NCBI GenBank assembly: GCA_009842675.1
Contig: VYEX01000081.1
Span: forward strand, 32,503 to 96,502
Direction of reading: 5' to 3'
Length of the DNA: 64,000 bases
Source of the DNA: Acidimicrobiia bacterium
GTDB taxonomy: Bacteria > Actinomycetota > Acidimicrobiia > Acidimicrobiales > Bin134
The position numbers and the translations under genes are program-made. Shown here piece by piece: positions 26,066 through 34,235 of this stretch. Numbering within the stretch: the first letter of the stretch is position 1; each line of letters starts with the position of its first letter. Below the pieces are notes generated by a model. That model did no database searches. It had not been told where the DNA came from and saw only the letters and a list, made by a program, of their open reading frames with translations.

Positions 26066-28498
26066 CTATCTTCGCTCGTCCACGCGAGAAGGAGTTGTGA
26101 ACGACGTGCGGTGATCGAGCTTGAGGCTGCTTATCAACCGGAAATTGGCTCTCAGCGGGAGGTCGACCGACGACGACCCGATCATCACCTCGATATCGCC
26201 CTCCTCGACCACCAATTCGAAATTGTGGTCGAGAAAGGCGAGTTGGCTGGTGTCGAAGTCGAATTCCACCCGGCAGCTCTCCCCAGGGTCAAGCGACACC
26301 CGGTGGAAGCCAGCCAGCTGCCGTACAGGACGGGTGATCGACCCCACCACATCTCTCACATAGAGCTGCACAACCTCGTCTCCAGCGCGATCACCGGTGT
26401 TGCGCACATCACAGCCGATCACAACCACATCTCCAGCCTGGACGCCGGTGTCAGACAAAGCGAGATTGCTGATCTCGAATGAGGTGTAAGAACGGCCGTA
26501 GCCGAAGGCCCAGACCGGAGCACTGGGTCCGTCCACATAGGCCCGGTCGGATGACGAACCGCTGCCATGCTTGTGCCCGTGGTAGGTCGGCGACGCCCCC
26601 ACCCCGGCAGGAAACGAAACGGGAAGCTTGCCCCCTGGGTTCAGCTCACCGAACAGGGCCGAGGCGATGGCCTGAGAGCCTTCAGGCCCGGGATGCCATG
26701 CCTGGATAATGGCCTTGGCTCCGGCCAGGTCGCCGGCGATATCCAACGGCCGGCCGCTGACCACGACCGCAACTGTGGGCACCCCGGTGGCGATCACTCG
26801 TCGCACCAGTTGGGGCTGCGCCCCGGGAAGCTCAAGCGTCTTGCGATCGCGCCCCTCTCCTCCGGTGGCGTCGCCCACCCAGCCGGTCTTCTCGCCCACC
26901 GCCATCACCACCACGTCGGCATCCAGAGCCGCGGCTACCGCCTCGTCGATGCCGTCTTCATCACGGCGGGTCCAGTCACAGCCTTTGACGCTCGTGACCG
27001 GGGCGTATTGGCCGATGGCCTCGGCAATAGTGCTCATGGTGGGGTACAGATCTGCGATCCCCCGATCCAACTCGATCGGGTCGATGATTGCCCCGGTGCT
27101 GTGGAAGATCAGGGAGACCGCGTCCAGCATCGGATCGGGAGAGTTCTCATCGACCGAGTCGTCGATATCTTCAGAGGGCTCGAACACGCCGGCCATCGAC
27201 CCGCCGAGGCCCTGAGACATCGCCATGAAGAGTTCGAGGGCGGCGGCCGGGGTGTAGGCCGCGAACAGGCCCCGAAGCGTGTCGGCCATCGGCCCGATCA
27301 CCGCCACCGATCCGGCATCGGAGCCAAGGGGAAAGGTCCCGTCATTCTCCAGCAAGACCAGCGACGCGTCGGTGATTGTTCGGGACAACTCCAGCGCCTC
27401 TGGCTCATTGAAGGCGACCGCCGCCCGGTCGGGATCGACAGTTGGAGAGTCCATGAGGCCGACCTGGAAGCGCTGGGTCAAAGCCCGCTCCACCGCAAGG
27501 TCGAGGACCGATTCGTCGAGATCGCCGTTTCGGACGGCATCGGGCAGCGAGGGGTAGCCGATGCCGGTGGGCAATTCGATGTCGAGCCCGGCCGACAGGG
27601 CCAGGACCCCGGCTTCAGCGTCGGTGGCGGCCACGGCGTGAGGCCGGCGAAGCCGAGCCACCGCCGAGTAGTCGGCCACCACGCAGCCCTGGAATCCGAG
27701 TTGGCCGCGCAGCAGGTCGGTGAGGATCTCCGGAGAGCCGGCCACCGGCACCCCGTCGATCTCGGAGTATGAATTCATCACCGAGGCCAGTCCGGCGTCG
27801 CGGATGGCACCTTCAAAGGGCAGGGCGTAGACCTCGTGTACTGCTCGGGGCCCCATGGGGCTGGCCGTTTGGTTCAGGGCCCCTTCGGTATAGGAGTAAC
27901 CGAGGAAGTGCTTGCCGGTGGCGATCGCGCCCCCGCCCAGGTCGTCGGTCTGCATGCCGCGGACGAAGGCGATGCCCATCGCGGTGCACAGAAAGGGATC
28001 TTCGCCGTAGGTCTCGTGGACTCGGCCCCACCGAGCATCCCGGTTCACGTCCAGCACCGGCGATAGCACGTGGTTGATGCCAACCGCTCGGGCTTCACGG
28101 CTGGCCACTCCGGCCATCTGCTCGATGAGCTGGGGTTGGAACGTGGCCGCCAAGGCGATGGCGGTGGGAAAGGCGGTAGCGGAGTCTTGGGCCAGCCCGC
28201 ACAGCGACTCGTTGTGGACCATGGCCGGAATCCCCAGCCGGGTGTTATCCCGCAACCACTCCTGGATGGAGTTGAGGACCAAGGCCAGCTCCCGGGGCCT
28301 TCTGGCCAGGCCCCCACCCATGCAGATGTGGCCCACACCGTGGGGAATCAACTCGCTCACCTTGTCGGGATCGAGCCCGGTTGGCCCCATGAACATACCG
28401 GGGAACACGCCCACTACCTGGGCGGCCTTTTCCTCCAGGGTCATGCGCGATAGGAGATCAGCCACCCGCTCGGGGATGGGCAAATTGGAGTCGGTCAT
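26066..28498 (-). CDS. Glycoside hydrolase family 3 beta-glycosidase
   Basis: This 810-residue protein has the full GH3 architecture: a TIM barrel with SPVLDVNRDARWGRVHETYG and ATGKHFLGYS, the nucleophile Asp276 in GCVVADYSAV, a flavodoxin-like second domain and a C-terminal fibronectin-III-like domain. The second domain contains VVMAVGEKTGWVGDATGGEG and SGRPLDIAGDL; the third reads GDRAGDEVVQLYVRDVVGSI. No signal peptide is visible, so it may act on imported oligosaccharides. Beta-glucosidase and beta-xylosidase cannot be separated by eye. It stands alone between the PhyH and alpha/beta hydrolase genes. Confidence 0.92.
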   Translation of the reverse strand: MTDSNLPIPERVADLLSRMTLEEKAAQVVGVFPGMFMGPTGLDPDKVSELIPHGVGHICMGGGLARRPRELALVLNSIQEWLRDNTRLGIPAMVHNESLCGLAQDSATAFPTAIALAATFQPQLIEQMAGVASREARAVGINHVLSPVLDVNRDARWGRVHETYGEDPFLCTAMGIAFVRGMQTDDLGGGAIATGKHFLGYSYTEGALNQTASPMGPRAVHEVYALPFEGAIRDAGLASVMNSYSEIDGVPVAGSPEILTDLLRGQLGFQGCVVADYSAVARLRRPHAVAATDAEAGVLALSAGLDIELPTGIGYPSLPDAVRNGDLDESVLDLAVERALTQRFQVGLMDSPTVDPDRAAVAFNEPEALELSRTITDASLVLLENDGTFPLGSDAGSVAVIGPMADTLRGLFAAYTPAAALELFMAMSQGLGGSMAGVFEPSEDIDDSVDENSPDPMLDAVSLIFHSTGAIIDPIELDRGIADLYPTMSTIAEAIGQYAPVTSVKGCDWTRRDEDGIDEAVAAALDADVVVMAVGEKTGWVGDATGGEGRDRKTLELPGAQPQLVRRVIATGVPTVAVVVSGRPLDIAGDLAGAKAIIQAWHPGPEGSQAIASALFGELNPGGKLPVSFPAGVGASPTYHGHKHGSGSSSDRAYVDGPSAPVWAFGYGRSYTSFEISNLALSDTGVQAGDVVVIGCDVRNTGDRAGDEVVQLYVRDVVGSITRPVRQLAGFHRVSLDPGESCRVEFDFDTSQLAFLDHNFELVVEEGDIEVMIGSSSVDLPLRANFRLISSLKLDHRTSFTTPSRVDERR

Positions 28499-28608
28499 TC
28501 CTCAACCCACATGAGTGTGTGCCGCCAGCGGACACCGACAAGATCTCTTTGGGTGATGACCAGCTTGAACGGGTGTTCGTTCCTGAGGGCCAACACCATA
28601 GAGAGACC

Positions 28609-29298
28609 CTACAAAAGAGAGACTCGGATCAGCAGTTCGGCCAGTTCTTGGGGACGGGAGGCGAAGGCGCTGTGGCCAGCGTCGAGGTTGACGATCTCGT
28701 CGACTTGGGCGGTACGGGCCTGTTCCCGCTGGTAGGCAGGCGGTAGAGCCTCGTCCTTTTCCAGCAAGATGTAGCTGGAGGGAACTCCGGTCGGGCCGGT
28801 GGCCAACGTCACCTTCTCGGCCATTGGACCGGGGGGCTCGGGACCCAACCGGGACAAGAGCCAGATCGAGGTCTCCTTGTCCAGGTCGTTGCAGAACATG
28901 GTCTCGAAGTCCACCTCCCGGGAGATGGGCGACAACGGGTCGTTCATCCGATCCTCCACCGACTGCCCCACTGAAGGGTTTGTCGTGGACAGATACACCA
29001 GCCGCCGTAATCGGCCCTCCAGCCGGTATGCAGCCGGAGTGATCGTGATACCGGCCAATGAGTGCCCTACCAGCACGACATCGTGCAGATCGCGGCTCTC
29101 AATTTCCGCGACGACGTCGTTGACATAGTCGTCGATGTAGATGGAGTCGAGTGGCTTCTCTTCAAGACGGTTACCGTGGCCGACCAAGTCAATGGCCACC
29201 ACCGTCTCAACCTGCGGGCCCGCCTCCAGGAATGGAATTACCCGCTCCCAACACCACGCCCCATGGACAGCACCATGGACCAGCACAAAGTTCGCCAT
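28609..29298 (-). CDS. Alpha/beta hydrolase (methylesterase-like)
   Basis: This 229-residue protein has an alpha/beta-hydrolase fold: FVLVHGAVHGAWCWERVIP (oxyanion-hole HG), the nucleophile elbow VLVGHSLAGITITPAA and the catalytic His in NLDAGHSAFASRPQE. The HGAxHGAWCW beginning is typical of the salicylate-type methylesterase/hydroxynitrile lyase-like branch. It should be a cytoplasmic esterase or related hydrolase with unknown substrate. The 110-bp gap to the GH3 start contains no other gene that I can support. Confidence 0.85.
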   Translation of the reverse strand: MANFVLVHGAVHGAWCWERVIPFLEAGPQVETVVAIDLVGHGNRLEEKPLDSIYIDDYVNDVVAEIESRDLHDVVLVGHSLAGITITPAAYRLEGRLRRLVYLSTTNPSVGQSVEDRMNDPLSPISREVDFETMFCNDLDKETSIWLLSRLGPEPPGPMAEKVTLATGPTGVPSSYILLEKDEALPPAYQREQARTAQVDEIVNLDAGHSAFASRPQELAELLIRVSLL

Positions 29299-29383
29299 CC
29301 CCCGGTACTAGCAAAAGCCCTACGTACGCTGGGCAATCAAATGCCAGTAGGCCCGTGGGTGAGGCGTGTGTATGCTGCAATTG

Positions 29384-29569
29384 ATGACTGATCTCGCAAA
29401 ATCGCCCACCAAGAAGCGGGGTGCTTCGCGCATAAGTGAAGAAGGCCGCGAGATCATTGGGGAAATCATCAAGAGCGGGGCCCTCGAAGAAGCGCTGAGA
29501 GAGGTCGACGAAATGGAACTGGAAGCCCAGATCCACGAGGCCAATGCTCGACGACGGAAACAGGAGTGA
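29384..29569 (+). CDS. Small antitoxin-like protein
   Basis: This 61-residue, highly charged protein (TKKRGASRISEEGREIIGEI, then two amphipathic helices ending in ANARRRKQE) has its last codons overlapping the GTG start of the next gene (GTGA). Size, charge and tight overlap with a second small gene fit the antitoxin of a type II toxin-antitoxin module. No known DNA-binding motif is recognised. The ATG at 29384 is chosen; an in-frame ATG at 29366 is less likely. The base composition is less GC-rich than its neighbours. Confidence 0.5.
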   Translation: MTDLAKSPTKKRGASRISEEGREIIGEIIKSGALEEALREVDEMELEAQIHEANARRRKQE

Positions 29570-30015
29570 TTGTCTGCGACGAGTATTCGGCCCTCGCAGC
29601 CCTCACAGACAAGCTCCCTAGAGAATTCGATCAGGTCCAGATCGCGGTCACGCCCACCGCCTACGGACGACTCCTTCGCGGCCTACACAATCCGGGTCAC
29701 CCAATCGAGGTCAATCCCGGCCAAATCAGCCAGCTTGTGAAACACCTACCCCCCGATGACCAAGCCGCTCTCCTCGATCCAGATCCCGAAGTTGCGGTCG
29801 TTCTCGACACGCGACCCTTCTTGAACAGCGTTGCTCGGATCTCTGTGGAATACGGGCTTTCGTGGATGGCAGCGGAAATGGCCGCAGCTGCCATCCATCA
29901 TCGTGCGCTTCTGCACTACGGAAGACCCGCAAATGTTCCGCCCAGAATTCACTCTCTGCTGAACAGCGAACCGCTTGTCGGAATCCGGATAACGGATGTA
30001 TGGACCATGACCTGA
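29566..30015 (+). CDS. Putative toxin-like (possibly PIN-like) protein
   Basis: This 149-residue protein starts at a GTG overlapping the upstream small gene. The N-terminus (IVCDEYSALAALTDKL) recalls PIN-domain nucleases, which open with a hydrophobic strand, an acidic residue and SALxAL. Further on, VAVVLDTRPFLNSVARIS supplies another strand plus Asp, but the conserved PIN acidic set is not complete by eye. Function is therefore tentative. Paired with the small charged protein, it could be the toxin or effector of an undescribed two-gene module. Confidence 0.45.
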   Translation: MIVCDEYSALAALTDKLPREFDQVQIAVTPTAYGRLLRGLHNPGHPIEVNPGQISQLVKHLPPDDQAALLDPDPEVAVVLDTRPFLNSVARISVEYGLSWMAAEMAAAAIHHRALLHYGRPANVPPRIHSLLNSEPLVGIRITDVWTMT

Positions 30016-30081
30016 GTGAATGGCGAAGCCTAGAGAGTTCTCCGCGACAAACCCTGCCACCGCTTCATCTAGTCTCAGCCG

Positions 30082-32592
30082 ATGGCTGAGGACTCCTCGA
30101 ACCCTTATCGGTTGCCCCGAGGCGTGGTGCCGCGGCGGTATGAGCTGCGGTTGGAGCCTGATCTGGAGGCGTTCACGTTTGCGGGGACGGTGGGGGTGGA
30201 CATCGAGGTGCTGGAGCCGATGGGCGAGATCGTGCTCAATGCGGCTGAGTTGGATATCAGCGGGGGCGACCTAGACGGAGTGGCCCTGGCCGGGGTTGAC
30301 TACGACGACGAGCACGAGCGTGCGGTGCTGCGACTAGGTGGGTCGGCGTCGCCGGGGCCGGCTCGATTGAACTTGAGCTTCACCGGCACGCTGAATGACC
30401 AGCTTCGGGGGTTCTACCGCTCCACGTTCACCGACGACGATGGTGATGAGCGGGTGATCGCCACCACGCAGTTCGAGTCCACCAACGCCCGGCGGGCGTT
30501 TCCGTGCTGGGACGAGCCCGATCTCAAGGCAGTGTTCGAAGTGACCTTGGTGGTGCCCGACAACCTGATGGCGGTGTCTTCCGGGGCCGAAATCAGCTCC
30601 CAGGCCACCGGCGACGGCCGTCGGGCGGTGTCGTTCGCCTCCACCATGGAGATGTCCACCTACCTGCTGGCCTTCATCGTCGGACCGCTCGAGGCAACCG
30701 AACCGGTGGATGTGAACGGCACGCCGCTGCGCATCGTTCATCCCATCGGCAAGGGCCACCTCACCGAGTACGCCCTCGATGCCGGGGCGTTCTGCCTCAG
30801 CTTCTTCGAGGACTACTTCGCCATCGACTATCCCGGCGACAAGCTCGATCTGGTGGCCATTCCCGACTTCGCCTTCGGGGCCATGGAGAACATGGGCTGC
30901 GTCACCTTTCGAGAGATCCTTCTGCTGTTAGACCCCGACTCCTCCACCCAGCAGGAGCGCCAGACCGCGGTGGACGTAATCGCCCACGAGCTGGCCCACA
31001 TGTGGTTCGGGAACCTGGTGACCATGAAGTGGTGGAACGGCATCTGGCTCAAGGAGGCCTTCGCCACCTTCTGCGAGATGCTGGCGGTAGACGCCTACCG
31101 CCCCGATTGGAAGCGGTGGCTGGCCTTCGGGCTCTCTCGGGCCGCGGCGTTCGACGTGGACGCCCTGGCCGCCACCCGAGCCATCGAGTACCCGGTGGTC
31201 TCCCCCGCCGACGCCGAGGGCATGTACGACCTGCTCACCTACGAGAAGGGCGCCGCGGCGGTGCGGATGCTGGAGCAATACCTGGGGGCTGATCAGTTCC
31301 GCGACGGGGTCCGCCATTACCTCCGGCACCACTCCTACGCCAACACTGAGACCCACGATCTGTGGGACGCCCTGGCCGAGTCCACCGGTGAGCCCGCCCG
31401 TGACGTGATGGACTCGTGGATCTTCCAGGGCGGCCACCCGGTGGTGACCGCCGCGGCCGGTGACGACGGGACGGTGACCCTCAGCCAAAGCCGGTTCCGC
31501 TACGACGGACAAACCGACGACGCCCGCTGGCAGGTGCCGGTAGTCGCCGCAGTGGGCACCGACACCGGAGAGCGAACCGATCGGCTGGTTTTGGAAGACC
31601 CGGTCGCCCTTGGCGGTGACCGCCCCGTTTGGGTCATGGTCAATTCCGGTGCCGATGGCTTCTACCGAGTGGCCTATGAAGGTGAGCTGCTCGACCGCCT
31701 GCTGGATGGCGGCCCCGATCTAGACCCGCTCCAGCGGTACGTGCTGGTGGACGACCAGTGGGCCTTGACCGTGGCCGATCGGCTGGCCGTGGCTGACTAC
31801 CTGGGGTTCGCCGAGCGCATGGCCATCGCAGAAGACGACCTGGCGGTGTGGCGCCGACTGGCCGGCACACTGGGCACACTCGACCACATGGTGCCCGATG
31901 CTGGGCAGGCTGGGCTCCAGGCCCGAGTAAGAGCCATGGTCGGCCCGGCCTGGGGTCGGGTGGGCTGGGAGCCAGTGGCCGGTGAGAACGACCGCATCGG
32001 CGAGCTGCGGGGCGTGCTGGCGCGCACCTTGGCCGTGGGGGGCAACGACGCCGAGGCCATCGCCCGGTGCCGAGGGCTGATGGCCGCCGAGGGCGTCGAC
32101 CCCGCGCTGGCCGCGGCCGCCATCGCCGTGGTGGCCGCCACCGGTGACGGGGCCGATTACGACGAGATCCACCAGCGCTACGAGAACGCCCCCACCCCGC
32201 AGCTCGAGCTGCGCTACCTGATGGCGCTCACCACTTTCGACAACCCCGCTTTGATGGATCGCACCCTGGCAGCCACCCTCGACGGCACCGTGCGCAGCCA
32301 GGATGCCGGGTTCGTGCTCCGGGGCTGTTTGGAAAACCGCAACCACGGCCCCCGGGCCTGGGCATATATCGCCGAGCAATGGGACGAAATCAACCAACGC
32401 CTCCCCTCGGCCATCGTCCCCCGAATGCTCGGTGGCATCAGCGCCTTATCCACCCCCGAGCTGGCCGACGAGGTCGAGGCGTTCCTCGAGGCCCACCCTG
32501 TTCCTCAAGGACCGTTGATCATCGCCCAACACCTCGAACGCCAAAAGATCAACGTTCAACTGCGAAGACGAGTCCAGGAGGCCCTGGGCTAG
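30082..32592 (+). CDS. M1 family zinc aminopeptidase (aminopeptidase N-like)
   Basis: This 836-residue cytoplasmic protein has the M1 exopeptidase motif GAMENMG and the zinc motif HELAHMWFG with His302, Glu303, His306 and Glu325 (WLKEAF). An ERAP1-like helical C-terminal domain follows (GGISALSTPELADEVEAFLE). It removes N-terminal residues from peptides. The length and architecture match the puromycin-sensitive/tricorn-interacting-factor type rather than the shorter E. coli PepN-like forms. No signal peptide is present. A shorter M1 relative is encoded at 59.0 kb. Confidence 0.93.
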   Translation: MAEDSSNPYRLPRGVVPRRYELRLEPDLEAFTFAGTVGVDIEVLEPMGEIVLNAAELDISGGDLDGVALAGVDYDDEHERAVLRLGGSASPGPARLNLSFTGTLNDQLRGFYRSTFTDDDGDERVIATTQFESTNARRAFPCWDEPDLKAVFEVTLVVPDNLMAVSSGAEISSQATGDGRRAVSFASTMEMSTYLLAFIVGPLEATEPVDVNGTPLRIVHPIGKGHLTEYALDAGAFCLSFFEDYFAIDYPGDKLDLVAIPDFAFGAMENMGCVTFREILLLLDPDSSTQQERQTAVDVIAHELAHMWFGNLVTMKWWNGIWLKEAFATFCEMLAVDAYRPDWKRWLAFGLSRAAAFDVDALAATRAIEYPVVSPADAEGMYDLLTYEKGAAAVRMLEQYLGADQFRDGVRHYLRHHSYANTETHDLWDALAESTGEPARDVMDSWIFQGGHPVVTAAAGDDGTVTLSQSRFRYDGQTDDARWQVPVVAAVGTDTGERTDRLVLEDPVALGGDRPVWVMVNSGADGFYRVAYEGELLDRLLDGGPDLDPLQRYVLVDDQWALTVADRLAVADYLGFAERMAIAEDDLAVWRRLAGTLGTLDHMVPDAGQAGLQARVRAMVGPAWGRVGWEPVAGENDRIGELRGVLARTLAVGGNDAEAIARCRGLMAAEGVDPALAAAAIAVVAATGDGADYDEIHQRYENAPTPQLELRYLMALTTFDNPALMDRTLAATLDGTVRSQDAGFVLRGCLENRNHGPRAWAYIAEQWDEINQRLPSAIVPRMLGGISALSTPELADEVEAFLEAHPVPQGPLIIAQHLERQKINVQLRRRVQEALG

Positions 32593-32621
32593 TCCGCCCC
32601 GACTGCAGCCCGCCGGACGCG

Positions 32622-33629
32622 CTAGTTAGTTCCGACTGCGGCCCGAATGGACTCGCGCAGCGACTTCATTGTGGCGAATACGGCGGTGGGCTCGTAGCCG
32701 CAGTGGGCCATGCAGTTGTCGCAGCGGGGGTCTCTGCCCCGCCCGTAGCTGTCCCAGTCGGTGGTGTCGATCAGCTCCTGGTAGGTATCGGTATAGCCGT
32801 CGGCCATCAGGTAGCAGGGCCGCTGCCAGCCAAACACCGAGTAGCTGGGAATGCCCCAGGCGGTGCACTCGTATTCCACCTTCCCCTCGAGGAAGTCCAA
32901 GAACAGCGGCGTGTGGTTCAGCCTCCACTTCTTGCGCTTTCCCTCTGAAAAGGCGTCTCGGAACAGGCTCTTGGTCTGCTCCACCGGCAGGAAGTGCTCC
33001 TGGTCGGGGGCTTTCTCGTAGGCGTACCCCGGCGAGATCATCATGGAGTCGACTTCCAGGTCGTCATTCAAGAAATCCAGCACGCTGCGCACGTCTTCGG
33101 GGCTGTCGGTGCTGAAGAACGTGCTGTTGGTGGTGACCCGGAACCCCTTCTTCTTGGCCTCGTTGACGGCCTCCACGACCTCGTCGAACACTCCCTCTCG
33201 AGCCACGGCCAAGTCGTGGCGCTCTTGGAGTCCGTCCACGTGGACTACGAACGAGAAGTAGGGCGACGGCTTGAATTTGTCAATCTTGCGCCGCAGCAGC
33301 ACCGCGTTGGTGCACAGGTACACGAACTTCTTGCGCTTGATGAGCTCGTCCACCATGTCGTCGATCTGGGGGTGCAGCAGCGGCTCGCCTCCGGCAATGG
33401 ACACCATCGGGGCACCGCACTCCTCCATCGCCGCCACCGCCTCGTCCACGCTGACCCGCTTGCGCAGCACTTCGGTGGGGTACTGGATCTTGCCGCAGCC
33501 CGGACACTCCAGATTGCAGGCAAACAACGGCTCCAGCTCCACGATCAGCGGGAACTTCTCACGGCGCCGCAGCTTGTTCTTGAACACGTAGGTGCCAACT
33601 TTTGCCGCTTGTCTCAGCGGAATAGGCAT
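32622..33629 (-). CDS. hpnH: Adenosyl-hopene transferase HpnH (radical SAM)
   Basis: This 335-residue protein has the radical-SAM cluster motif in FACNLECPGCGKIQYP (CxxxCxxC) and the HpnH family N-terminus MPIPLRQAAKVGTYVFKNKL. It joins the 5-prime-deoxyadenosyl group to hopene, giving adenosylhopane, the first step to extended (C35) hopanoids. A TTG 9 bp upstream is in frame, but the ATG at 33629 has an AGGAGG site at proper distance and matches the family start. It is the last gene of the hopanoid operon and begins 1 bp after the hpnG stop. Confidence 0.93.
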   Translation of the reverse strand: MPIPLRQAAKVGTYVFKNKLRRREKFPLIVELEPLFACNLECPGCGKIQYPTEVLRKRVSVDEAVAAMEECGAPMVSIAGGEPLLHPQIDDMVDELIKRKKFVYLCTNAVLLRRKIDKFKPSPYFSFVVHVDGLQERHDLAVAREGVFDEVVEAVNEAKKKGFRVTTNSTFFSTDSPEDVRSVLDFLNDDLEVDSMMISPGYAYEKAPDQEHFLPVEQTKSLFRDAFSEGKRKKWRLNHTPLFLDFLEGKVEYECTAWGIPSYSVFGWQRPCYLMADGYTDTYQELIDTTDWDSYGRGRDPRCDNCMAHCGYEPTAVFATMKSLRESIRAAVGTN

Positions 33630-33630
33630 G

Positions 33631-34179
33631 TCAGACAACCTCCTTGGTCAGCACTGGCGTCAACCGACGAATGGTGCGCAGCGCTCGATAGATCCTTGCC
33701 GGGGCCGCCGCCGTCCGCAGCTCGCGGGTCGGTGTGTCGGTTACCACCCGCACCACCGCCGCGGGACCGCGATGATTCTCCAGCAGCCAGGCCGACTCCA
33801 TGTCGACCGCCACCGCCCCCTTGTCGGCCAATTCCTGCCGGCGCGGGCCGACGGCCAACTTGGACACACTGGCCACCGGACCGGTGTGCACGGTGAACCC
33901 GGCATCTGACAGGCCCTTGGCCACTGCTTCGGCCTGGGGCAGACCGATCGAAACGACATCGTCGGCCGACACCTCGGTGGCCACCACCACGTCGCCCGGC
34001 TCGATGCCGTCAACCACCGCACCGCCCATGCCGACAACGGCCACCGCTCCACTCTCCGGCTCGACCCGGCGGCTGCGATCGGGCCCCATGCCGGTACACA
34101 CCACCTTGGCCTCGCCCCGGATACCACGCCGGGCAGCACGGGCCTCCATGGCTAGCGGGCACCAGACGGTCAGGCTCAT
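33631..34179 (-). CDS. hpnG: Hopanoid-associated phosphorylase HpnG
   Basis: This 182-residue protein of the nucleoside phosphorylase/MTA-nucleosidase fold has VVGMGGAVVDGIEPGDVVVA and the purine/ribose-site motif AVDMESAWLLE. HpnG removes adenine from adenosylhopane to give a ribosyl-hopane precursor. The ATG at 34179 overlaps the stop of a 15-codon mini reading frame that was created by a 44-bp tandem duplication covering the shc/hpnG junction. Position between shc and hpnH is as expected for hopanoid clusters. Confidence 0.88.
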   Translation of the reverse strand: MSLTVWCPLAMEARAARRGIRGEAKVVCTGMGPDRSRRVEPESGAVAVVGMGGAVVDGIEPGDVVVATEVSADDVVSIGLPQAEAVAKGLSDAGFTVHTGPVASVSKLAVGPRRQELADKGAVAVDMESAWLLENHRGPAAVVRVVTDTPTRELRTAAAPARIYRALRTIRRLTPVLTKEVV

Positions 34180-34235
34180 GCCTCGTCCTCAATGGCTAGC
34201 GGGCACCAGACGGTCAGGCTCATGCCTCGTCCTCA
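34148..34235. repeat. 44-bp perfect tandem duplication at the shc-hpnG junction
   Basis: Bases 34148-34191 and 34192-34235 are identical 44-bp copies, followed by the first five bases of a third. Each copy contains the shc stop / hpnG start junction, written GCATGAGCC on the minus strand. 44 is not a multiple of three, so the duplication does not fuse the genes. It leaves a 15-codon mini reading frame (34223-34176) starting at the copied hpnG start and ending in an ATGA overlap with the real hpnG start. Confidence 0.95.

Noticed and set aside
26567..27772. Long plus-strand open frame opposite the GH3 gene
   Set aside because: Antisense shadow with no domain. The GH3 protein has catalytic motifs and three domains.
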